Origin: Guptibacillus hwajinpoensis
GTDB taxonomy: Bacteria; Bacillota; Bacilli; Bacillales; Bacillaceae_O
Direction: 5' to 3'
DNA: 64,000 nucleotides
Assembly: GCA_016841765.1 (NCBI GenBank)
Contig: JAENYN010000002.1
Coordinates: 62,001-126,000 of the forward strand
Shown: positions 54,339 to 62,104 of the stretch, in pieces
Layout: every line of letters begins with the position of its first letter
Numbering within the stretch: position 1 is the stretch's first letter
The notes under the pieces: generated by a model
Databases searched by the model: none
What the model saw: the letters and a program-made list of their open reading frames with translations, nothing else
Told to the model about the DNA's origin: nothing
Position numbers and translations under genes: made by a program

Positions 54339-55130
54339 ATGGATATGAACGTGCAGGGAAAAACGGTCATCGTGACAGCAGCAAGCAAAGGGTTAGGTAA
54401 AGCGACGGCGCTTGAGTTTGCCCGGGAAGGTGCGAATGTCTTGATTTCAAGCCGGAATCAGGAGGAGCTGGAAGCGGCGGTAACCGAAATCAAAGGTGAA
54501 TCAGGCAATAATTATGTTGACTACGCGGTATGTGACATAACAAAACCGGAAGATATCAAAGCACTTGTTGAAAAAGCGGTCAAGTGGAACGGCACTGTAG
54601 ATGTCCTTATCAATAATGCCGGTGGGCCGCCGGCAGGAACGTTTGAAAAATTTGCTGATGAAGACTGGCAGAAGGCGTTTGAACTTAACCTGCTCAGCTT
54701 CATCCGCACAATCCGCGAAGTGCTTCCTTACATGAAAAAGCAGCAAAGCGGCCGTATCGTCAACTTTGCATCATCATCGATTAAGCAGTCGCTTGATAAC
54801 TTGATCCTATCGAACACATTCCGGGCGGGCATCGTTGGGCTTGCGAAAAGCCTCTCCCAGGAACTCGCCGGGGACGGTATTTTGATCAACACCCTCGGGC
54901 CGGGCCGTATCGCGACGGACCGTGTCGCCCAACTTGACCAGATCCGCGCGGATAAAACAGGCGTGCCGGTTGAAGAACTAAAAGCGCAAACGGAAGCTTC
55001 CATTCCGATCGGCCGTTACGGCAAACCGGAAGAATTCGCAAAAGTTGCGGTATTCCTCGCTTCAGAATCAAATTCTTATGTGACAGGCCAAGCGTTTGTT
55101 GTTGATGGCGGAATGGTGAAGGCGCTCTAG
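54339..55130 (+). CDS. SDR family protein with non-canonical active site
   Basis: Short-chain dehydrogenase/reductase fold, 263 residues, NAD(P)-binding. Seen: cofactor motif VTAASKGLGKATA (residues about 12-24), structural NNAGGPPAG, and the C-terminal SYVTGQAFVVDGGM. The catalytic YxxxK is missing: where YSASK is expected the sequence reads LSNTFRAGIVGL, so both Tyr and Lys are replaced. The N and preceding Ser (FASSSIKQ) are kept. A subgroup of Bacillus FabG-like proteins shares this feature; its reaction is uncertain. A strong terminator follows. Confidence 0.85.
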   Translation: MDMNVQGKTVIVTAASKGLGKATALEFAREGANVLISSRNQEELEAAVTEIKGESGNNYVDYAVCDITKPEDIKALVEKAVKWNGTVDVLINNAGGPPAGTFEKFADEDWQKAFELNLLSFIRTIREVLPYMKKQQSGRIVNFASSSIKQSLDNLILSNTFRAGIVGLAKSLSQELAGDGILINTLGPGRIATDRVAQLDQIRADKTGVPVEELKAQTEASIPIGRYGKPEEFAKVAVFLASESNSYVTGQAFVVDGGMVKAL

Positions 55131-55158
55131 TGAACTGCTTTTATCTTTAGTGAAGCTG

Positions 55159-55200
55159 AAAAAACTCTTTCCGGTGGATACGGCCGGAAAGAGTTTTTTA
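55159..55200 (+). terminator. Intrinsic terminator after the SDR gene
   Basis: AAAACTCTTTCCGG / CCGGAAAGAGTTTT perfect stem followed by T-run. Confidence 0.92.
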
Positions 55201-55483
55201 TAGAAAAAGATAGTAAACACCCTACTGACATGGGTGAGGCCCCGGAAAGTGCCCAATTCGTTATATAAGTTATCTTGGTGTGTTTCATATGGAGTAAGTA
55301 GTGGGAGCAGGCAGGCTTTTTTAAAGTGGCTGCGAGTTTTGGCAGAAAGGGGCTAACAATGTTTCAGCGTAACTGGATGGTCAGTTGAAGGGAAGGAGTG
55401 CTTGATAAACTGAACTATAATCCATATAAGGGTTGAATTTGAAATGTCCATTGGCAGGTTCGTTCATTCATACGTGAAGCCCG
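55201..55483. other. Spacer without recognised gene
   Basis: About 280 bases between convergent genes; no ORF, hairpin or repeat worth naming was seen. Confidence 0.4.
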
Positions 55484-56053
55484 TTATTCAGCCTTTTCAT
55501 ACGTAAGGCCAACCACACCTGAGTCAAAAAGTCTGTTTCCGGTCAGTTTGAGTTTTACCAAACCATTGTCAGTAAATAAGGGAACTCCTTCTCCCAGCAC
55601 AATAGGATTGATATTCAGGCGATATTCATCAACAAGGCCCAACTCCATCACAGTGTGGGCAAACCGTGGGCTTCCGATAATGATGAAATCATTGCCGGGC
55701 TGTTCTTTCATGCGGACGATTTCTTCCCTGACATGATCCTTGACCAATCTCGAATTGGCCCATTCAGCCTTATCAAGTGTTGTCGAAAAAACGATCTTTG
55801 GGGTCCTTTCCAACCAGCGGGCATGTTCCAGTTCATGTTGCGAGCTTTCAGGGTTTTCCGGGACAGATTCCCAGTATTGCTGCATGCCGAGGTATGTTGA
55901 ACGCCCCCATAAGACGGTATCAACTGAACGCAGAATCTCTTTGGAGTACGTCTCCAATTCCTTGTCATATGTTATCCAACTTAAATCCCAATCCTCACGC
56001 CCCTGGACGAAGCCATCCAGTGAAACATGCATGAACACGCTTAATTTTCTCAT
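55484..56053 (-). CDS. Dihydrofolate reductase family protein (RibD C-terminal-like)
   Basis: Reductase-fold protein of 189 residues of the YyaP/YwjB type, related to DHFR and the RibD reductase domain; substrate unknown. Seen: MRKLSVFMHVSLDGFVQG at the start, VDTVLWGRSTYLGM (nucleotide-binding region), IIIGSPRFAHTVMELGLVDEY and NPIVLGEGVPLF. The N-terminus and length match the family. AGGTGATG precedes the ATG. The remnant of a TetR-type regulator lies divergently just upstream. Confidence 0.85.
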   Translation of the reverse strand: MRKLSVFMHVSLDGFVQGREDWDLSWITYDKELETYSKEILRSVDTVLWGRSTYLGMQQYWESVPENPESSQHELEHARWLERTPKIVFSTTLDKAEWANSRLVKDHVREEIVRMKEQPGNDFIIIGSPRFAHTVMELGLVDEYRLNINPIVLGEGVPLFTDNGLVKLKLTGNRLFDSGVVGLTYEKAE

Positions 56054-56119
56054 TTCATCACCTGCTTCTTATGTTTTATAATCAGCCGCCAGCCACCTCT
56101 GCAGTCCTACGTTGAGGAT

Positions 56120-56341
56120 ATGAGGTCCAAGCAGGAGATGGGATTGGTCCCGGAGGAGTTGGATCCGGCCCTGATCACGTTGATGATTTCCAGCCTGACG
56201 GTTTATCCGCTCCTTTACAGCAATGTTACCAGGATGATAACAGGCCTTTCCCCTGAGGATCCCGAGTTTGACGAAAAGTGGACGACGTTTCTCCGTGTGA
56301 TAAGTGAGCGGATTTTTAAAACAGAATCGGATAAGCCTTGA
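56120..56341 (+). pseudogene. C-terminal fragment of a TetR family regulator
   Basis: 73 residues that look like the ligand-binding C-terminal end of a TetR repressor (ALITLMISSLTVYPLLYSNV, FDEKWTTFLRVISERIF). The DNA-binding domain is absent: upstream sequence quickly runs into the 5' end of the divergent reductase gene. The in-frame homology seems to begin slightly before the ATG (LQSYVED). There is no ribosome binding site. Probably a remnant left by a deletion; identity as TetR is moderately sure. Confidence 0.5.
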
Positions 56342-56408
56342 ATTTCATGGCTGGCGGAGCTTTTCATCCGGTGATTTGAAGAGGGGGCTTATTAGCCAAT
56401 AACTGCAG

Positions 56409-56957
56409 TTAAACTCTTTTACTCTTTCTGATCAACAAAATAACAAAGAACAAAGAAACAAATCCTAAAATGAATTTACCTTGCCAATTCCAATTAATGA
56501 CCTGTTGGATTGAGTATGCTTCTGCAAAGAGTGCAGGTATTTTTCCAAGTGTACTGGCTGCTGAAAAATTGACGATGCTTACCCTGCTGGCAGCCCCTGC
56601 CAGTGTAACGGCTCCAGATGGAACAAATGGAAATATCCTGAGGGACAATATAAGCAAAAATGCTTCTACCCCTTTTGAACGCATTAGCTTTTTTGCATAT
56701 TGATTATTTATTTTTTCCTTATTGAACAATTTCGTTAAGCCTTTACGATACAGATAAAAACTTATGATTGCACCGGCGGCTTCCCCCAAGATCGATATCA
56801 ATAATCCGTTTTCAAATCCAAAGAACTTGATGTTAGCCGAAGTAATAAATACACTGGGCACGACACCAAGCACACTGATGACTATATTTAAAATAACACT
56901 TAACCATATGGCAAAAACTGCAGCTGATTCCAACCAGTTTAAAATGTAGGATTCCAT
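56409..56957 (-). CDS. TVP38/TMEM64 family membrane protein
   Basis: Polytopic membrane protein of 182 residues of the VTT/DedA-related superfamily; roles in membrane lipid handling are suspected. Seen: hydrophobic segments near residues 12-40 and 48-70, the conserved GEAAGAIISFYLYRKG, the LRIFPFVPSGAVTLAGAAS motif with the family's R-x-x-P-x-x-P, and a terminal TM helix followed by basic residues (RKSKRV). GGAG precedes the ATG. More AT-rich than its neighbours. Confidence 0.82.
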   Translation of the reverse strand: MESYILNWLESAAVFAIWLSVILNIVISVLGVVPSVFITSANIKFFGFENGLLISILGEAAGAIISFYLYRKGLTKLFNKEKINNQYAKKLMRSKGVEAFLLILSLRIFPFVPSGAVTLAGAASRVSIVNFSAASTLGKIPALFAEAYSIQQVINWNWQGKFILGFVSLFFVILLIRKSKRV

Positions 56958-57069
56958 TTATTTCTCCGTCCGAAATATATTTAATGCAAGTATGTATATC
57001 ATACTTTTTTTACAAGGGACTTAAAAGACTTATAATATTATCCTTCCACTTCCTTTTTCCGTTTCTTTT

Positions 57070-58301
57070 TCATCCGGATGTTTTCATTGTTTCTGCTTCA
57101 GCTGAAATGCGGTTAATTTCATAACGTTTGAACTTTCTCATCGCTGCAATTCCCAATAAAGGCCCAAAAGCAAGGATCGTAAATACCCATTCCCAACCGA
57201 TCAATTTTTGAATAACCGGAATGAGATTAATAGAAACGATTGTAATAAGAAAGCCGACCGACATCTGGAACGTCAGGGCTGTCCCGACATATTCCACTTC
57301 GGCAAACTCGGAGACGGCAGCTGAAAACTGGGCGGAATCTGCAATGACGGACATGCCCCAGATAAACGAAAGAATGAGGGTCACCCAGATCGACTGGCCG
57401 TATGTGAGGCCAATTAATATAGAACAGATTGCACTTATTGCCATGGCAATAATCGTCAGCCGAGCCCGGCCGATTTTGTCCGCGGCAAATCCTCCTAAAA
57501 TAGCACCGAGAGCCCCGGCAATCCCGATTGACACGAAAGAGGCCAGCGCACCAAACCACGGGCTGGCATCGGCCTGTGCGGCAAAACTCGCTGCCAGGAA
57601 AACCGGCAGCCATGTCCACATCGCATAAAGTTCCCACATGTGACCGAAGTAACCATAGTTTGCGAGCATCACCGGCTTGTTGGCAACAACCCTTTTTAAC
57701 AGTTTGAAAGAAAAAGGCGTTTTGCCGGCTGCATTCGGGGCGTCAGCGAGCAGCCAATAGACGATTCCCGACGCCAGCAAAGCGAGCAGGGAACTCATCA
57801 AGATGACGAGCTTCCAGTTGACGGCAGAGAAAAACAGGATGATGAAGTGGGGCAGAGATGAGCCGAGCGTAAGCGATGCAATCAGGATGCCGATGGCAAG
57901 CCCCGTTTTTTCGGAAACCATTGCGAAAGAAGTTTTACCGCTGTCGGATAGACGCCCGCCAGTGAAACACCTGTCAGAATGCGAAGGGTGATGCCGAGGA
58001 AAGCATTGCCTGAGAATATGAGCAAGCCATTCAATACGGCGCCCGCCAACGCTGAAACTGCAAACACTTTTCGGGTGTTGAAACGGTCTGCGATGCCGAA
58101 ATAAGAGCTTGTCAATGCCCCGGCCACAAAGCCGATCGGTACTGATGCCGACACCCAGGCCTCGGTACGGGCGGTCAGATTCCAGACTTGCTGCAATTCG
58201 GGAATGAGAACGGAAGCACTGAACCAGAGGCTGAGGGCGAAGAGTTCGGCAACGGCGATGAGGGAGAGGGCGGCCCATTTGTTTTGGTTCAATCTATACA
58301 C
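57070..58301 (-). pseudogene. MFS transporter interrupted by a frameshift
   Basis: Twelve-helix major facilitator protein of about 410 residues carried in two frames. Seen: the frame starting at 58301 (MYRLNQNKWAALSLIAVAEL) covers the first 135 residues, including a motif A-like GIADRFNTRKV, and then ends in GLPSAS at 57882. The remaining protein (GLAIGILIASLTLGSS... to the basic C-terminus) is in the -1 frame within the 57070-58278 ORF. The break lies at CCGAAAAAACGGGGCTTGCC; one missing G would restore WFPKKRGLAIG. It could be a genuine inactivation, a sequencing error in a homopolymer, or slippage on the A-run. Confidence 0.75.
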
Positions 58302-58498
58302 TCCTTTATTATACAGAAGGATAATTTACAGATAATTCTGTCTTAAAGTGTATCTTAACATAATTGGCTGATTTTGGTTAGCTGTTTTAAGACTAGCTCT
58401 TCTTTTAACTTAAAGCTCTCTTATCAAAAGGGGCTTTTAACTATGATATAATGAGGACCTCTTTTACATACATAAATAGGAAAGAAAGGAGGGGCAGC

Positions 58499-59419
58499 AT
58501 GAAGGCCTACATATTTTTAACACTTGTCATGCTGATGTTTTCCGGGAATCTGATCGTGGGAAAAGCAATAAGCGAGCTTCCGCCTTTCACGATTGCTTTT
58601 TTCAGGATTTTTATCGCCTTTCTTGTCATGCTGCCTGTCGGAATCGGGCAATGGCAGCGGAACCGTGCTGTTTTCAGAAAGGAATGGAAGCCGTTCCTCG
58701 GTCTTGCGGTGACCGGGATTGCGCTGTTTAATGCGCTGATTTATATGGCGCTTCGCTATACGTCCTCAACTAACGTGGCGATTGTCGAGACGACGACTCC
58801 TGTTTTTACAATCGGCCTTGGGATTCTGTTTTTGAAGGAGCGGCTGACTGCTCTGCAAAGTATTGGTGTCACTCTTTCCCTGGCAGGCGCCGTCTGGGTG
58901 ATCAGCGGCGGTTCTTTGGAAGCACTGGTCAATTTTTCTTTCAATCGGGGCGACTTGATCATGCTGGCTGCGGTGCTGGTCTGGTCGGTGTATTCTGTGC
59001 TGGTAAAACGGCATAATCATAAGTTCCCAATGTATGGAGGACTTGTGGGCATGCTCGGCGTTGCGGTTGTTACGCTGTTTCCGTTTGCGCTCTATGAATG
59101 GATCCGGTTCTCACCCCAGATTTTCAATGCACCTGTTGCTATGGGGCTTTTATATCTGGGGATTTTCCCATCTGTCATCGCACTTTTATTATATAATCAT
59201 GCCGTCAGTGAAATCGGGCCATCGACGTCATCGGTGTTTTTTAACCTTCTCCCTGTCTTCACTATGGTTGGTGCGGTCCTTTTATTGGATGAAACCGTGA
59301 AAAATGCCCAGCTTATCGGAGGAGCGCTCGTCATCGGCGGTGTTTATTTGACCACGAGGAGAAAGCGCGAGAGGAGCAAATTTGGCCAATCATCCGTTTC
59401 TGCTGGTGAGTCGAAATGA
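58499..59419 (+). CDS. EamA/DMT family transporter
   Basis: Drug/metabolite-transporter superfamily permease, 306 residues with ten predicted helices in two EamA repeats. ATG at 58499 follows AAGGAGGGG, so the track start at 58451 is too early. Seen: ISELPPFTIAFFRIF and the ALRYTSSTNVAIVETTTPVF segment of repeat 1, SEIGPSTSSVFFNLLPVFTM of repeat 2, and the basic C-terminal tail RRKRERSK. Likely an exporter of metabolites or amino acids; substrate unknown. Divergent from the frameshifted MFS gene. Confidence 0.88.
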   Translation: MKAYIFLTLVMLMFSGNLIVGKAISELPPFTIAFFRIFIAFLVMLPVGIGQWQRNRAVFRKEWKPFLGLAVTGIALFNALIYMALRYTSSTNVAIVETTTPVFTIGLGILFLKERLTALQSIGVTLSLAGAVWVISGGSLEALVNFSFNRGDLIMLAAVLVWSVYSVLVKRHNHKFPMYGGLVGMLGVAVVTLFPFALYEWIRFSPQIFNAPVAMGLLYLGIFPSVIALLLYNHAVSEIGPSTSSVFFNLLPVFTMVGAVLLLDETVKNAQLIGGALVIGGVYLTTRRKRERSKFGQSSVSAGESK

Positions 59420-59441
59420 GTCACAGTTGCCGATAAAAAGG

Positions 59442-59473
59442 GAAAGAGCCTGGATGAAACCAGGTTCTTTTTC
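59442..59473 (+). terminator. Intrinsic terminator after the EamA gene
   Basis: AAAGAGCCTGG and CCAGGTTCTTT pair around ATGAAA, then TTC. Confidence 0.75.
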
Positions 59474-59545
59474 GTATCTAACCCTGTTTGTTTACACACA
59501 AACTTGGGCAAAATGGATGCCGACTACATCAAAGGAGGTCCATCC

Positions 59546-60028
59546 ATGAAAAAAATTTTGTTACTGGCCAGTCTATTCGTTATAGTGGCTTTTGCAGGAG
59601 CCTGCACGCCGCAAGCTGAAAGGAAAGGCAGCGATACCATTGATTCCGGCAGCCCGGAAATGCCCGAACAAGTGACTGATGAAGAATCGGCAGAAGTTGC
59701 ATCGAGTTTGGGTGAGGGTGAGAACAGCCCTAACTGGGCACAGGGAATTGAACCTGTCATCGCAAATGTAAAAGAGTTGAAAGCGGCTGCGTCCGAATCA
59801 CCGGAAAAAGTTAAAGAGCTGGGCGAAAAGCTTCACGATGACTGGGAAGTGATTGAAGAAGAAGTTGAAGAACGGTATCCGGAAGACTACAAAAGCATCG
59901 AAGACAGCCTCTATCCGCTGATCGGCGAGGCGAATAAAGATCAGCCGGACATGAACAAAATAACAGGACTTTCTGATGAGGTCATTGCAAAGCTTGAAGC
60001 ATTCAAACAAAAAATTGCTTCCCGCTAA
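59546..60028 (+). CDS. Lipoprotein, unknown family, paralogue 1
   Basis: 160-residue lipoprotein. ATG at 59546 has AAAGGAGG ideally placed; the track start is too early. Seen: signal peptide MKKILLLASLFVIVAFAGAC with lipobox AGAC, an acidic linker, then a helical C-terminal domain (ELGEKLHDDWEVIEEEVEERYP, SLYPLIGEANKDQPD, KLEAFKQK). The domain closely resembles that of the next gene, so the two are tandem duplicates. I do not recognise the family; a surface or periplasm-like role is inferred from the signal only. Confidence 0.8.
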   Translation: MKKILLLASLFVIVAFAGACTPQAERKGSDTIDSGSPEMPEQVTDEESAEVASSLGEGENSPNWAQGIEPVIANVKELKAAASESPEKVKELGEKLHDDWEVIEEEVEERYPEDYKSIEDSLYPLIGEANKDQPDMNKITGLSDEVIAKLEAFKQKIASR

Positions 60029-60029
60029 A

Positions 60030-60078
60030 AAGCCTGAATCCTGCTGCACGATGCGGCGGGATTCAGGTTTTCTTTTTG
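60030..60078 (+). terminator. Intrinsic terminator between the two lipoprotein genes
   Basis: AGCCTGAATCC and GGATTCAGGTT pair with a GC-rich inner extension, followed by TTTTCTTTTT. Confidence 0.85.
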
Positions 60079-60297
60079 CCATATAAAAAAGTCAGCAAGG
60101 GAGTAATAAGGCGCAGCTTGCAATTTTAAGGATAGGGCAACTTTGCCTCTATTTTCGCATAGAAGCTCGCCAACCGCCGAGTTTTCTTTACCGGGCCCCG
60201 TACTTTTTTCCCTGTTAAAAATGTGACCTTTGTGGTCGTTTGCTTGGCTGGAGAGCTGGGAACTATGAAGGCGAAACCATTTAAAGGAGGCTCATCC

Positions 60298-60828
60298 ATG
60301 AAAAAATATCCTCTCCTGATCGCACTGCTGCTTGCACTCGGTGTCACCGCTGCCGGCTGCAGCACAGCTGACGAAGAGAAAGGCGGATCTGAAGACCAGG
60401 CAGCCAATGAAACCTCAGAAGAAAAGGCTCAGACAGAAGAACAGCCAGAAGAAAAGACGGAAGAAGCACCTGCTGAAGAGGAGCAGGCTGAACAACCTTC
60501 CGGCAATGGAGAAAATGTGGAGTCAGGCAGCCTGGAGGAAGGCGTCGAGAACGTCCGGGCGTCTGTTGAAGACCTGGGTGCAGCTGTCACCACCTCCCCT
60601 GAACGGATAAAAGAGCAGGGGAAAACGGTTGAAGAGGAATGGGATTCAATTGAGAAACAGGTAGAGGAAAAGTATCCGGATGAATACTCAAAGATTGAAG
60701 AAAGTCTCTATCCATTAATCGATGAAGCGAAAAAGGAAAGTCCTGATAACGAGAAAATAACAAAATTGGTGGATGAGACGACAACGAAATTGGAAGAGTT
60801 TAAGAAGAAGGTCGGCGGAGCAGAGTGA
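60298..60828 (+). CDS. Lipoprotein, unknown family, paralogue 2
   Basis: 176-residue lipoprotein. ATG at 60298 follows AAAGGAGGCTCATCC, nearly identical to the site of paralogue 1. Seen: signal peptide MKKYPLLIALLLALGVTAAGC with lipobox AAGC, a long Glu-rich disordered linker (more than 20 Glu), and the same C-terminal helical domain (SLYPLIDEAKKESPD, TTKLEEFKKKVG). The two genes are separated by a terminator, so each has its own control. Function unknown. Confidence 0.8.
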   Translation: MKKYPLLIALLLALGVTAAGCSTADEEKGGSEDQAANETSEEKAQTEEQPEEKTEEAPAEEEQAEQPSGNGENVESGSLEEGVENVRASVEDLGAAVTTSPERIKEQGKTVEEEWDSIEKQVEEKYPDEYSKIEESLYPLIDEAKKESPDNEKITKLVDETTTKLEEFKKKVGGAE

Positions 60829-60847
60829 TGTGATATGTTGTATTGGT

Positions 60848-60891
60848 GGTGCCTGACCCCCAGTGCGTTAAAGCACCGGGGGTCAGGCACC
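60848..60891. repeat. REP-like palindromic repeat, copy 5
   Basis: GGTGCCTGACCCCCAGTGC, GTTAAA centre and a diverged inverse arm (GCACCGGGGGTCAGGCACC); T-run follows. The arm changes are largely compensatory (AGTGC against GCACC), which keeps the fold. Confidence 0.85.
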
Positions 60892-60970
60892 TTTTTTGAA
60901 GCACCTTTTTTGCCCGCTTTTCCGGCATCTGGTAAATTAAAATGACAATCGTTGAGAGAGGGATGTTCGG

Positions 60971-62029
60971 ATGAAACAGATACATAGCGATGTTCTGCAA
61001 TTCAGGGGGACGCATTATGATTTTGGCGTCTGGCAGGGGGAACAGCTGCGGGATTCCCTTACGGTCAGGAACCGGGCGAAGCAATGGAAGGTGAGAAAGC
61101 CGCGTTTCACGGTTTCAGAAAAAGAAGTGAAAGATGCCATTACCCGCTTTGCACCGGGCGTGTGGGAGGAGATGCTCGGCCTTCGCGATGCGCTGGAATG
61201 GCCGATGGAACGGGTGATGATGGAGTTTGGGGGATATAGGACCGAATATATGCGGTCGGGCTGTTCGATTGTGACCGGTGACAATTTCCTGGTCCGCAAC
61301 TATGACTATCAGCCGAAAACGTATGAGGGCCGGTATGTCTTTTTCCAGCCCGTGGGCCAGGGCTATGCGATTGCCGGGCCTACGCAGCGGATCACCGGCC
61401 GGATGGATGGCATAAATGAGAAGGGACTTGTGCTCGGCTATAATTTTATGCACCGGAAAAGTCCGGGCGATGGGTTCATTTGCTGCATGATCGGCCGGCT
61501 TGTGCTTGAGAGCTGCGCAAATGTGGAGGAAGCGGCCGAGATGCTGAAGGACATTCCGCATCGTCATTCGTTCAGCTATATTGTTCATGATAAAAGCGGG
61601 AAAACGTTTGTCGTGGAAGCGTCACCGCGCAGCGTGGAGGTGAGGGAATCCCAGATGTGCACGAACCATTTCGAGGTTTTGACGCATGAAAATCGCCATC
61701 ATCTTACCGATTCATATGACCGGATGCAGGCCTTGGAAGAGGGAAATACGGATAAAGCTTATGATGCTTTCCGGGTGCTGAACGATACGGATAAAGGAGT
61801 ATTTTCAAAAAAATATAAGAGCTGGTCGGGAACCATCCATACTTCCGCATATCTGCCCGGTGATATGGAAACCTGGTTTGCCCTCGGCGGTGATCAGGAG
61901 CCGGCTGTGTTTGATTTTGGGGAATGGCTGGAAGGGAAGGATATTGAGAGCGGGAAAGTGCTGGGCGAGGTGGATACGGATATGCCGTTTGTGCATATGG
62001 ATGAGAGTGCCCATTTCAGCAAGGGCTGA
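60971..62029 (+). CDS. C45-type autoproteolytic amidohydrolase/acyltransferase family protein
   Basis: Ntn-hydrolase-like protein of 352 residues related to acyl-CoA:6-aminopenicillanate acyltransferase and bile-salt-type amidohydrolases. Seen: LQFRGTHYDFGVWQGEQL at the start, the candidate nucleophile Cys in RSGCSIVTGDNFLVRNYDY (about residue 97, with the conserved RNYDY), NEKGLVLGYNFMHR and FSYIVHDKSGKTFVVEASP. In the family the Cys becomes N-terminal after self-cleavage. It probably cleaves a linear amide; the substrate is unknown. GAGGG precedes the ATG; a repeat follows. Confidence 0.82.
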   Translation: MKQIHSDVLQFRGTHYDFGVWQGEQLRDSLTVRNRAKQWKVRKPRFTVSEKEVKDAITRFAPGVWEEMLGLRDALEWPMERVMMEFGGYRTEYMRSGCSIVTGDNFLVRNYDYQPKTYEGRYVFFQPVGQGYAIAGPTQRITGRMDGINEKGLVLGYNFMHRKSPGDGFICCMIGRLVLESCANVEEAAEMLKDIPHRHSFSYIVHDKSGKTFVVEASPRSVEVRESQMCTNHFEVLTHENRHHLTDSYDRMQALEEGNTDKAYDAFRVLNDTDKGVFSKKYKSWSGTIHTSAYLPGDMETWFALGGDQEPAVFDFGEWLEGKDIESGKVLGEVDTDMPFVHMDESAHFSKG

Positions 62030-62044
62030 AGAGAGAGTGAGGTG

Positions 62045-62086
62045 GGTGCCTGACCCCCTGCGCTATAGCGCAGGGGGTCAGGCACC
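62045..62086. repeat. REP-like palindromic repeat, copy 6
   Basis: GGTGCCTGACCCCCTGCGC, TATA centre, inverse arm. It lies between the two convergent stop codons of the C45-type and NhaC genes, where it can serve as a terminator for both. Confidence 0.9.
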
Positions 62087-62104
62087 CTTTTCGCCACACC
62101 CCGC

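Noticed and set aside
57895-57935. Programmed -1 frameshift in the MFS gene
   Set aside because: Zero-frame codons AAA AAA are preceded by G, so the X XXY YYZ phase is not met; a base loss is the simpler reading.
39826-62086. Palindromic repeats as a CRISPR array
   Set aside because: Copies are thousands of bases apart, lie behind genes, and there are no regular spacers or cas genes.
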